This document shows, one piece after another, positions 10,674 through 21,300 of a stretch of 64,000 nucleotides of DNA. Under the pieces are notes generated by a model, which worked only from the letters and a program-made list of their open reading frames with translations, was not told where the DNA came from and did not search any database. Origin of the DNA: Megaustenia siamemsis. Lineage: Eukaryota; Mollusca; Gastropoda; Stylommatophora; Ariophantidae. Position 1 is the first letter of the stretch. Each line of letters begins with the position of its first letter. Made by a program: the position numbers and the translations under genes. The DNA lies in NCBI GenBank assembly GCA_032433765.1, contig JAVIAB010000124.1:96991202-97055201 (forward strand), written 5' to 3'.

Positions 10674-11560
10674 TAGCTTGTGTGTGCTGGCCATGGCTCA
10701 CATCTTGGTGTGTGTCATGTTAGTCATATCTCATATCTCGGTGTGTCCGTGTTAATCATGTCTCATATCTTTATGTGCGTCTGTGTTTAGTCATATCTCA
10801 TATCTTAGTGTGTACCAGTGTTAGTCATATGTCATATCCTTGTGTGTGCATGGCTATGTTAGTCCTATCTCATATCTTTGTGTGTGCATATCTATGTTAG
10901 TCATATCTCTTATCTTTGTGTGCATGTCTATGTTAGGCATGTGTCATATCTTTGTGTGTGCATGTCAATGTCAGTTATATCTCATATCTTTATGTGCATG
11001 TTTATGTTAGTCATGTGTCATATATCTTGATGTGTGTCAGTGTTAGTCATGCCTCGTATCGCTGTGTGCATGTCTGTATTAGTCACATCTCATATCTTTG
11101 TGTGTGCATGTCTGTGTTAGTCACATCTCACATCTTTGTGTGTGTGTATGTCTGTGTTAGTCACATCTCACATCTTTGTGTGTCCGTGGCTGTGTTAGTC
11201 ACTTCTAGTGACTCGGGCAGATGGTGCTCGTAAACCTGGGAGGGCCTACCATCTAAGGGCAGAATCCCCCTACAGAAAAGATCATCTGCTGCCTTGCAGG
11301 AAGATTGGGGACAATCAAAGGCTAGGGAAAGCAAACCCGAATAAAATGCTGGCTGAAATCAGATGCACTGGGCCACTGGCGCCGAACACAGTGCAACGTA
11401 TTAACGGGTGTTCAGTCAGAGTGGATCTGACAGACTCTAATTGTGATGTTCTGTCTGTGGGGGCGATCAACACACTTAGCCTGACAGCTGACTTCATATG
11501 AGAGTCTGGAATCCTTACTCTGATTGAGTCCTGAACGCAGAGAGAGAGAGAGAGAGAGAG
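10674..11560 (+). mobile_element. Composite VNTR retroposon, copy 1, 11-bp TSD
   Basis: An 887-bp insertion in a family A copy, flanked by ATATCTCATCT at 10663-10673 and 11561-11571. The order on + is a roughly 36-38-bp VNTR (10674-11205; core GTCATATCTCATATCTTTG) with about 14 units. A roughly 340-bp unique block (11206-11540) and an (AG)n run (11539-11560) follow. The unique block matches 39059-39393 and 39739-40075 in inverted orientation, with the same three parts in the same order. The organisation (VNTR, unique block, simple-repeat end, TSD) resembles a composite retroposon such as SVA, but with unrelated sequence. Confidence 0.75.
11208..11501 (+). CDS. Conserved 97-aa frame within the composite element
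   Basis: The frame starts TRADGARKPGRAYHLRAESP, contains DNQRLGKANPNKMLAEI and VQRINGCSVRVDLTDSNC, and ends LSLTADFI. It is open over its full length here and at 40069-39776 (-), and partly at 39302-39075 (-). I recognise no family. Conservation may simply reflect recent spread of the element; whether it is translated is unknown. Confidence 0.3.
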   Translation: MTRADGARKPGRAYHLRAESPYRKDHLLPCRKIGDNQRLGKANPNKMLAEIRCTGPLAPNTVQRINGCSVRVDLTDSNCDVLSVGAINTLSLTADFI

Positions 11561-11791
11561 ATATCTCATCTCCCAAACAAAGAAAGATAATTGTAGTCCC
11601 CATCGTAGCAGTCACAGCACACGCCAAAAGACATAAGGCGAAACCGTGCGGAAAATGAACACAGCCAACTGTTCCCTGTCATACGATTTCATCATTCATC
11701 GTAAACAATTGGAATATCGAAACATGATCAAAACGGATGAGACACAGCTCACCGTGTGCACAGAGCACTTAACTCACGGCATTCATTCGAG
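11561..11791 (-). mobile_element. Family A retroposon, copy b, remaining part
   Basis: It resumes the family A copy interrupted at 10673. It contains CCCAAACAAAGAAAG, GTAGTCCCCATCGTAGCAGT and GTGCACAGAGCACTTAACTC, all shared with 9200-9420 and 29935-30140. The direct repeat ATATCTCATCT opens this part. Confidence 0.75.
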
Positions 11792-11829
11792 ATGAGCGAA
11801 TTTCATTAGTTTATTTGTTATTTCTGTAA

Positions 11830-12000
11830 ATAGATTAAGATTTGTTCAATGTCTACTCATTCTCTTATAATATTATTTCCAATTCTGTCTTTTCTGGTCA
11901 CTCCATGAGAATTTATCAGACATATAATTTCTATAGTGACAAGTTTTCTTTTATGTTTATTCGTAAGTGACCATGTTTGGCATTGGTAGCACACCGTGAA
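11830..12000 (-). mobile_element. Decayed LINE fragment
   Basis: An inverted relative of 8945-9094: the shared blocks read on the minus strand as CAAACATGGTCACTT and ATAATATTATAAGAGAA. It is short and non-coding. Confidence 0.5.
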
Positions 12001-12104
12001 TAAATTAATAAAGATCAAAAAGCTACTTGTTTGACCTTTATGCTTACTTCATGTATGTGTTGCTATAGTGGTAAAGTTCCTGCAGGTTAAAAGAAACAAT
12101 GCTC

Positions 12105-14243
12105 CTGTAGAGATTCTCTCAGTCAGTAAGAAGCGTTACTCATACACGGATCTTGTCAGTCAGTAGAAACAATAACCGTATAAGGATCCTCTCAGTCAGT
12201 AGAAGCAATGACCGTATAAGGATCCTCTCACTCAGTAGAAGTAATACTCGTATAAGGATCCTCTCAGTCAGTAGAAACAATGCACGTATATGGATCCTCT
12301 CAGTCAGTAGAAGCAATACTCTTATAATGATCCTCTCAGGCAGTAGAAGCAATACCCGTAAAATGATCCTCTCAGTCAGTAGAAGCAATACCCGTATAAG
12401 GATCCTCTCAGTCAGTAGAAGCAATACCCGTATAAGGACCCTCTCAGTCAGTAGAAGCAATACTCGTATAAGGATTCTCTCTGTCAGTAGAAGCAATACC
12501 CGTATAAGGATTCTCTCTGTCAGTAGAAGCAATACCCGTATAAGGATTCTCTCAGTCAGTAGAAGCAATACCCGTATAAGGACCCTCTCAGTCAGTAGAA
12601 GCAATACCCGTATAAGGATTCTCTCTGTCAGTAGAAGCAATACCCGTATAAGGATTCTCTCTGTCAGTAGAAACAATACCCGTATAAGGATTCTCTCTGT
12701 CAGTAGAAGCAATACTCGTATAAGGATTCTCTCTGTCAGTAGAAGCAATACCCGTATAAGGATCCTCTCAGTCAGTAGACGCAATACTCGTATAAGGATT
12801 CTCTCTGTCAGTAGAAGCAATACCCGTATAAGGATTCTCTCTGTCAGTAGAAGCAATACCCGTATAAGGATTCTCTCTGTCAGTAGAAGCAATACCCGTA
12901 TAAGGATTCTCTCTGTCAGTAGAAGCAATACCCGTATAAGGATTCTCTCTGTCAGTAGAAGCAATACTCGTATAAGGATTCTCTCTGTCAGTAGAAGCAA
13001 TACCCGTATAAGGACCCTCTCAGTCTGTAGAAGCAATACTCGTATAATGATCCTCTCAGTCAGTAGAAGCAATACCCGTATAAGGATTCTCTCTGTCAGT
13101 AGAAGCAATACCCGTATAAGGATCCTCTCAGTCAGTAGAAGCAATACCCGTATAAGGACCCTCTAAGTCTGTAGAAGCAATACTCGTATAAGGATCCTCT
13201 CAGTCAGTAGAAGCAATACTCGTATAAGGATTCTCTCTGTCAGTAGATGCAATACCCGTATAAGGATTCTCTCAGTCAGTAGAAGCAATACTGGTATAAG
13301 GATTCTCTCTGTCAGTAGATGCAATATTCGTATAAGGATCCTGTCAGTCAGCAGATGCAATACCCGTATAAGGATTCTCTCAGTCTATAGAAGCAATACC
13401 CGTATAAGGATTCTCTCAGTCAGTAGAAGCAATACTCGTATAAGGATTCTCTCTGTCAGTAGATGCAATATTCGTATAAGGATCCTGTCAGTCAGTAGAA
13501 GCAATACTGGTATAAGGATTATCTCTGTCAGTAGATGCAATACCCGTATAAGGATTCTCTCAGTCAGTAGAAGCAATACTCGTATATGGATTCTCTCTGT
13601 CAGTAGAAGCAATACCCGTATAAGGATCCTCTCAGTCTGTAGAAGCAATATTCGTATAAGGATCCTGTCAGTCAGTAGAAGCAATATTCGTATAAGGATC
13701 CTCTCAGTCTGTAGAAGCAATATTCGTATAAGGATCCTCTCAATCAGTAGAAGCAATACTGGTATAAGGATCCTGTCAGTCAGTAGAAGCAATACTGGTA
13801 TAAGGATCCTCTCAATCAGTAGAAGCAATACTGGTATAAGGATCCTGTCAGTCAGTAGAAGCAATATTCGTATAAGGATCCTCTCAGTCTGTAGAAGCAA
13901 TATTCGTATAAGGATCCTCTCAATCAGTAGAAGCAATACTGGTATAAGGATCCTGTCAGTCAGTAGAAGCAATACTGGTATAAGGATCCTCTCAATCAGT
14001 AGAAGCAATACTGGTATAAGGATCCTGTCAGTCAGTAGAAGCAATACTGGTATAAGGATCCTGTCAGTCAGTAGAAGCAATACTGGTATAAGGATCCTGT
14101 CAGCCAGTAGAAGCAATACTGGTATAAGGATCCTGTCAGTCAGTAGAAGCAATACTGGTACAAGGATCCTCTCAGTCAGTAGAAGCAATACTGGTATAAG
14201 GATCCTGTCAGTCAGTAGAAGCAACAGCAGTATAAGGTTCGTG
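12105..14243 (+). repeat. Minisatellite array, 36-bp unit, about 59 copies
   Basis: Tandem 36-bp units (core CAGTAGAAGCAATACCCGTA, then TAAGGATTCTCTCTGT or TAAGGATCCTCTCAGT). Because 36 is a multiple of 3 and the unit lacks stops in one frame per strand, it stays open on both strands: a 12-residue repeat SVSRSNTRIRIL on + and LLLLTERILIRV on -. Neither looks like a real protein. Subfamilies differ at ACCCGT/ACTCGT/ACTGGT/ATTCGT. The 180-bp block 13681-13860 is exactly repeated at 13861-14040 (five units). Confidence 0.95.
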
Positions 14244-14539
14244 TGATATATTGTTTTTTTTCTTCCTTACCTCGCGCTGGGCTGGAATTGATAACTTTTC
14301 TAAAATGGTTGTAGACTACAATAAGGCTACTGCCTTCATCCAGATGAATCTGTCCCAAACTAGATCCAAGGCGGTTGGATTATACCCTGCGAGCTCATGT
14401 TCCCTTAACATCATCTTTGTTGAGATGTTCCTGTGAACTGTGTATGCCATTTTGTTATAATTATAATGTAGTATAATATAATATAATATTTTACTCTTCC
14501 ATGAAATTCTGTCTGAATTCAGTCATCAAAAAAAAAAAA

Positions 14540-14800
14540 ATCAGAAAGAAACAATCAACATTTTTCGGCACATCATAAGAAGATGGAAGTTAGACTACTT
14601 GGTTACAACTGGCAAAATACAAGACAATCGAGATCTCGGACGACAAAGAGAGAAAATAATAGATAGATTGGTGTCATGGCATGGAAAACAGTCGACAACA
14701 GAACTGATACGATGCACTGTAGATAGAAGATTATGGAAGGAAAGGACGCGATCTCCTACACCAACCGATATGCTACATGATGATGATAATGATGAAGATG
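14540..14800 (+). mobile_element. RTE-like LINE 3' tail
   Basis: It carries the signature VTTGKIQDNRDLGRQREKII, then HGKQSTTELIRCTVDRRLW, followed by an ATGATG-rich tail at 14777-14820, as at 1-330. It is preceded by a 12-nt A run (14528-14539) and is 5'-truncated. Confidence 0.8.
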
Positions 14801-14829
14801 TTAATGATGTTGATTATGATGACTGAAAT

Positions 14830-16390
14830 TCAGGTAATTTCATGTTACTAAATATCAATAATTGTTCAACTTACCTTGAAGTCAACAGTTCATTGTAAAT
14901 AATAATTACAAAAATTATAATCGGGAGCACAGATAACAATGAGTGAAAAAGGGATAAACCACAGAAGAGATAACGAGAGAAAATAAAAGAACACCTTGTT
15001 GCTTTTCTAAGGATATAGAGATCAAATCGAAAGAAAATTAAACTGAATTTCTGACGAAAATAGAACAAGAAAAAAATCATGAAATGTTTTAGAAAAATAA
15101 TCATCTTCAGAAAAGCATATTAAATGAAACAAAGGAAATAACTCTTTGTCAGAGTTGAATTACTTTGACATACTCCCAAGAAAAATAAAAATTAGAAACT
15201 TTCAGTTAACAGTAAAAGTCCTAATGATGATCTACTTTTTTCAGTGACTGTTGCATCTATTCTACCAGTATCTGTAATGTCATGTCTTTCATTCTCTTTA
15301 TATCGACTCTGACTTTGAGGGAATTTTCATTAATAGACATGTGCATCGAAATATGTGGCCAGTCCACCTAGTTTGAGTCTTTCAGAAACGTTCCCGACGT
15401 TTCCAAATGTGAATTTAAAAATATATATATATATAAATAGCTATACCCTATAGTACATAATATAAAATGAAAAAATATACTTACTTTTCAATCAAAATAA
15501 CTCAAGCAGTTATAATTTATTTGTAATAACATGCAATGTTGAGAGAAACTGCAGTTTTGAAATAATATCAGTTTTGACAAGACAAATTGTAGCTAGACAG
15601 TAAACATTAAAACGAATGGTAAAACAAAGACCGAAAATACCGACTATTTAACATAATAACTGTACTTACATTTTACGAATTCTGGAAAATAAAACTATTT
15701 TTAATTCGAGTAATAAATATGTCAATATTAAACTCGTTTTAAATGAAAAATAACAGCCGGGATAATTACAGTAGTCAAACGTGACACCGCCGATATTGTA
15801 CTAATTTCATGTAAGAGAAATGTATTTTAGAATGCCCTATATCCTAGAGTTTTTAATATCAAACTCAAAAGTGAGAGTTTTCATATTTGTATGTTCTTTT
15901 TACAGTATGGGTCAGAGCTGAAAAATCGGGGCTTAACATATTTTCTTTATGTACATCAGCCAAACATGGACCTGTTGCAAGTACATGTACATTAAATAAG
16001 AGTAATTGATTCACTTTTAAAGCCATTGAAATGTATATGCGATTGATACACTTAACAGTTGAAAACAAAATATATAAATTATTTTAACGTAGCCTGCTGT
16101 ATTTGCTGCCAGATTAAACAAATGAAAATGTATCAAATCCTGTACATTTATAATAAATGGCACACGAAAAAACCAGTCTCTTAAGCAAGTTATAAGGACG
16201 AACAATTTAATAAATACAAATGTTTTGAATGCACATTCCACATTGAACTACTCTACTGCAGTACAGCCATTAAGCGTATTCTTTCCTTTATTCAGTCATA
16301 GATTAAGGCTTCATACATACAACCTCTCTTGAATAGGTTACATTGTCGTATGGCCTTTGGTCTCTTGACAGATGGTTGGTAGCAAGCAAT
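14830..16390. other. Intergenic, no gene seen
   Basis: About 1.55 kb of AT-rich DNA with a short (TA)n run near 15422-15436. Its small minus-strand open frames are low-complexity (F/L/I/K-rich) and unsupported. Confidence 0.4.
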
Positions 16391-16395
16391 CATGA

Positions 16396-17190
16396 TCAGT
16401 AGTTTGGTACAGCATTAGTGTCTAAAACTGGATGCTGCTTTACTGAACATCTTCTCGCGTGGCTGAATTTGCCAATCCTGGACAGACAGATCCATTCACA
16501 GAACGAGCAAGGTGTATTTGCGGTATCTGGCCAAGTCTTTTTTATCTTGCACCTTTTATCTTCTGAATTTGATATCAGCACTGTCTCGAAAGTTGCTGTG
16601 CCATTTTTATGTTTGCTCTCCATGTGCTACGATCTGCAGCCACATTTTCCCACTTTCTTTCACTGATAGAAAATTTCACTCAAGGCAGCCATGCCAACAT
16701 CCTTATATCTCAGCACTGGTATGCCCTTAGGGTCTCTTTCTATTTAAGTTCTCCATACAATATTTGTTTTGGGAATACGATTGTCTGCAATTCTTCTTAC
16801 ATGGCCCAGCCACCTTAGTCTACGAATCCTAAGTGTTGCCATGATCGATGGGAGTTTGGCTCGTTGTAAGACATTAGAGTTAGTTACTTTGTCCTGCCAT
16901 TTGATGTTCATAATCTTGCGAAGGCAACGTACATGAAAGCTGTTTAACCTTTTCTCCTCCCCTGCCGAGATAGTCCAATCTTCTGATCCGTATAGAAGTG
17001 TACTAAGCACACAACTTTGGTAAATTTGAATCTTAGTCCTGAGTGTTAAATTGGTGTTGGTCCATGCTCTATCTTTAAGTTGACCAAATGTGGAAGCTGC
17101 CTTTCCGATTCGGGAATTTATTTCTTTTTCAAGGGAGGCATTGGTTGTGACCACAGAACCGAGATAAGTGAACTTTCTCAAATGTTCAAG
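16396..17190 (-). mobile_element. LINE C-terminal fragment with zinc knuckle
   Basis: The minus-strand frame 17181-16744 reads KFTYLGSVVTTNASLEKEIN, RIGKAASTFGQLKDRAW, VLSTLLYGSEDW, and LRWLGHVRRIADNRIPK, the post-RT region of a LINE polyprotein. After a frameshift, 16623-16396 carries CSFCEWICLSRIGKFSHARR, the C-terminal C2H2-like knuckle (C-x2-C ... H-x3-C) usual in this group. The broken frame and missing RT and endonuclease mark a dead copy. Confidence 0.85.
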
Positions 17191-17699
17191 GAGTATGTTA
17201 ATTAACGATATAACTGCGTGGTTGGTTACACTGGAACTGACATTTCAGCTTGCTTGCTAAGCCTGGATCAATAATATGGCGGTAATGCTTTGCCCAAAAA
17301 GCTCCCCTCTCGTCTCCTCTTTAGAGCTTTTGGAAGAAGGGACTAAGTCCTTACGTAAGATTACATTGTAGAGCAGCAATAACTAAAATAGTGTCACGCT
17401 TAACTAAGCTCAACAGCATCAAGTGTTTTACTTGGTTTGTGTCAATCTTTACTATTTCCTTCTCAATTAAATCTAGTCGCTATCACATTACATCTGAAAT
17501 ATTATTTTATTCATCTCTCCTAAGTCGTTTCTCTCGTGTTTCATCTTCTTTTCCTGCCAATGATCTTACTTTTGCATCGCTGTTTTCAATATTCTACAAT
17601 ACTTCACTCATTACCAGTATTTCTACACACGTCCAGTAAGTTCAGTCGTCACATTCGGTTCGCAAAGTATCTTCAAGATAAACCCTTATTTTTGGACAA
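17190..17699. other. Intergenic, no gene seen
   Basis: No exon or repeat family recognised; AT/pyrimidine-rich. Confidence 0.4.
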
Positions 17700-17935
17700 G
17701 CTTCTCAATTCTAAGCCCATATTCTATGGCAACCTAACAATCATAAGCCCATATTCTATGGGAACCTAACAATCATAAGCCCATATTCTATTTGAACCTC
17801 GCAATCATAAGCCCATATTATATGCGAGCTTGTAAATCATAAGCCCATATTATATGCGAGCTTGTAAATCATAAGCCCATATTATATGCGAGCTTCTCAA
17901 TCATAAGTCCATCTCCTATGCGAGCTTCTCAATCA
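17700..17935 (+). repeat. Short minisatellite, 32-bp unit, about 7 copies
   Basis: Units of 32 bp built around AATCATAAGCCCATATT, with two variants (CTATGGGAACCTAAC and ATATGCGAGCTTGTA). It lies about 400 bp upstream of GPCR gene 2. Confidence 0.9.
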
Positions 17936-18334
17936 CAGTAGGGGAGTCAATTGTCTTCCTCTTATTGCTTGTGTTACAAGTGGTTCTTCTCACTGTCTTT
18001 CTGATCGGCCTCTGTTTTGTTACTTTCTCTATTACTGCTATTTTTATAGCTCTATTTGTGATTCTCTGATTCACAAAGGGCAAACCATATGATTGTGTAT
18101 GTGTTATGTTGAAGAAGAATATAATGAGGAGAAAGACGAAAATAATGAGAAGAGGAAAAAAAAATGAAAAAATTAGCGACAAAAGAACTGTGTTAATGAT
18201 CATAAAAATGATGATGATAGTGGTGGTGCTTTTGATGATGATGATCGTAAAATGACGATATACAAAAAAAATCAAATAATTGCATATAATATTTATCATT
18301 TCAGTCAAACTATTCGCAAGCCAAGGCCGGTGTC

Positions 18335-21300
18335 ATGGTAATTAAGGAAGACGTGAAAGATATAAAAAGAACAGAAGACGTAGCAGTTATTCTACAATGG
18401 GTCTGCTATACTTTTATGTGTCAGGTAATCGTTATATTTGGTATCTTTGCCAACGTCATCAACATTAGAATCTTCACGAGACAAGGCTTCAAAGACACCG
18501 TCAATATCAGCCTTTTGGGTAAAGTTACTATTTAAATCTAATACACATTTTATTTTAAAATTATGATCAATGAACTTATATTCTTGTAGTATATTCAATC
18601 AGTAACTTTCACGAACTTTTGCTCAGCGACAGCATGCAATCATTTGGGGCCTCGGTAGCCTAGTTGGGAAAACCATCTGTCAAGGCTACCGACGTTCGGA
18701 CAACCCGCGTTCGATTATCGCAGGAAACAGTGGGAATTGTACTCGATTTTTGGGAAAAAAATACACCGCGTCGACCCAGCAGCTGGCAGAAATGTGTACC
18801 AGAGTAGTACTCTGAGAAATGAGGAAAACCGCATCAATCAGAGTTTCAATGTTTTTAGCGACACAGTTCAGAAACCTTCGAACACTTCCATCTTACCTTT
18901 ACATTTACCTTTACAGCATGAGAAAAACACCCTGGGGTCAACACCTAGATGCATTCACTTCCCATTAAGTGTCCAGTCTCCCGAGTGGTTTCGGGATCCT
19001 GGCGACGTTCGGCGTGAAACGATTAGAGCCAATGTCATCATCCACAGTTGTTGAAAACAGCGACTTAGGAGGTTGAGGTAAAGGTAAATGTAAAGTACGA
19101 GACTTGAATCAGCGTCTTAGCACACGAGTTTCACCAATATGTGCACGGCTGCCTATTCAGATGTATTTGGAGACTTCTGGACAAAGCATCGAAACTTACG
19201 ATGTGGGGCAGCATTCTTCACCTTCCCAAAGTACTACCCTGGTACCCATTTCTGCCAGTGGCTGCGTCTACCGCGTGGATATTTGTTTTTCCAATCACCA
19301 GTACAATTCATATTAATTCCAGCAGGAATCGAACACGGGTCGTTCGAACGTCGGTAGCCCGGTCGGGTGGTTCTCCCAACTAGGCTACCAAGGTCCCCAA
19401 AGTCAAGGCTGAGGTCAAGGTCTTCACATGTACTACTGAGTTTGTATATTTGGCCTGAAGCCATCTTCTGTGCTTTCACTAGTGTCTGGCTGGAATGCTA
19501 CATGTTGATTAGGGGATGAGATCATTATGGAGTTGCCCGATGTGTAATGAAGGTGAACTAACTAAACTAAACTAATTACGAAAGACTAAGTTATTGTTCT
19601 GGGGAGCCGCGATAGCTCAATGGTTAGTGAACTGGACTGCAAAGGACAAAGTGTAGGGTTCGATCCAAACCGACGGCTTCCGGGTTCACCCAGCCTCAAA
19701 TAGGTACCGGATTTTTTTCTGGGAAAGTAGAGCAGCACGGGCGTAATACCGACCACATTACCCCAAAAATCATGTGCCGAAGGTCTGTAAAATTTATGGT
19801 CACTAACTCCATATTCCCTATACGCCACTTGGCTTGACGGGGGCTCTTTACTTACTTTTTTTAAAGTGATTGTTCTACGGGTACATATTGATTTGCAAAC
19901 AAGAATGCTTAATATTTACATATGTAATTAAATGTATGTAGTTGGATTGTATATTTTGCATATCGTTACACAGGTTTGGCTGTATCTGATATAGGATGTG
20001 TGTCAACATTGCTCTGGACAAACATCTGCTACACCCCGGCTTTTAGGGCCCTCGACTTACCTTTTGATTCAATAGAAGTGAATTATCTCACTGGTGGAAT
20101 ACCTCACACGGTGTTCACTCGAATAACCTGCTGGATAACTGCTTTAATCACGCTAGAGAGGTGTCTATGTATTGCAGCACCGTTAAAGGTAAGCTTTATC
20201 TCCTTAGTAGTTTGAGAGTGAGTCTGTAGAAATGTGGTTTTACAGATGAATGTTGAGAATACCTTGGACAGCTAAGAAGAGTAATGAAGATGTTCTGAGA
20301 GAGGTCAAAGCAAAAAGAGAGCTAGTTTCCAATGTTAGGAAGAGACAATCATCATTTTTTGGCCATGTAATGAGAAGAGAACAACTTGAATATATTGTAA
20401 CAACTGGTAAAATTGAGGGACGAAGAGACAGAGGGAAGCAAAGAGAAAAATAACAGACAGCTTAAGAGAATGGCTTGGCAGAAGGTCAACAACAGAAATG
20501 ATAAATAGCTGCCGAGATCGAAAGTTGTGGAGTGACATGATCACCTACGTCACTAGGCCCGGTACTTGATGCTGATGAGTCTGAGAGTGGTTTAAACCAC
20601 CTTTTATTGTCTTAGACTTCTCGGTGCATTTTCGTGATCTTTGTTTTGGTTTCAAGAGGTAGAATCTCTGCAGGTAAGACCTTCCCATACCCGCTCCGCT
20701 ACTTTTTTTTTCCAAAGCCACAGTAAAGTTAGTACATGTACCTCGAACGTTATTATTGCTGCCGACAAATCGATTTATAATGGCAGTTCAAATCTGTGTA
20801 CGGTGTTTAGATCATAGGAAAATGGTCGCAGCGGAAAAGGACTTCAGTTCGCACTTCTTTTGTTCTTACTTACTTATCCTTCATCAAAAAACAACAAATC
20901 ATTTGGTGTAACATTGACTGTGCAATCTGTAGTGTAAAAGAAAAAAAATATCAACTTTGCTTTCATTTTTTGTCCGAATTATCCCATGGTTCCCAAAATC
21001 TTGACTGTATATCGTATCTCTATTTGTACTGTTATGCTCAATGTGGTCTTTCTCTGTCCCTCCTTCAAATTCACGATTGACTATTGTATGGTGGTTCTTC
21101 AAAGACCTAATGTAGAGCTCCAAAGTTTTAAATTTACTGCACTTTCTTATTGTACTTGAGGTGTACAAGTATTGTTGTGTTAAGACGTAATATAACATCA
21201 TGTAATTAAACCGATCATTATGTATCGTTACATTGTAATCTTAGCACTCTTCACTTCCTACCCTAAATTTTCCAGCGTTTTAATAACCATTGCATAATCC

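Noticed and set aside
10674..11560. Helitron capture of gene fragments as explanation of the composite element
   Set aside because: The insertion has an 11-bp target duplication and a simple-repeat end; Helitrons insert between A and T without duplication.
12140..14224. Long open frames on both strands (334, 337 and 279 residues)
   Set aside because: They are translations of a 36-bp tandem repeat whose period is a multiple of three; no start context, introns or family features.
12105..14243. CRISPR-like array of regular 36-bp repeats
   Set aside because: Units are directly adjacent with no unique spacers, in eukaryotic DNA.
19605..19680. Stand-alone tRNA gene
   Set aside because: The A and B boxes belong to a SINE head repeated in at least three places with a common body.
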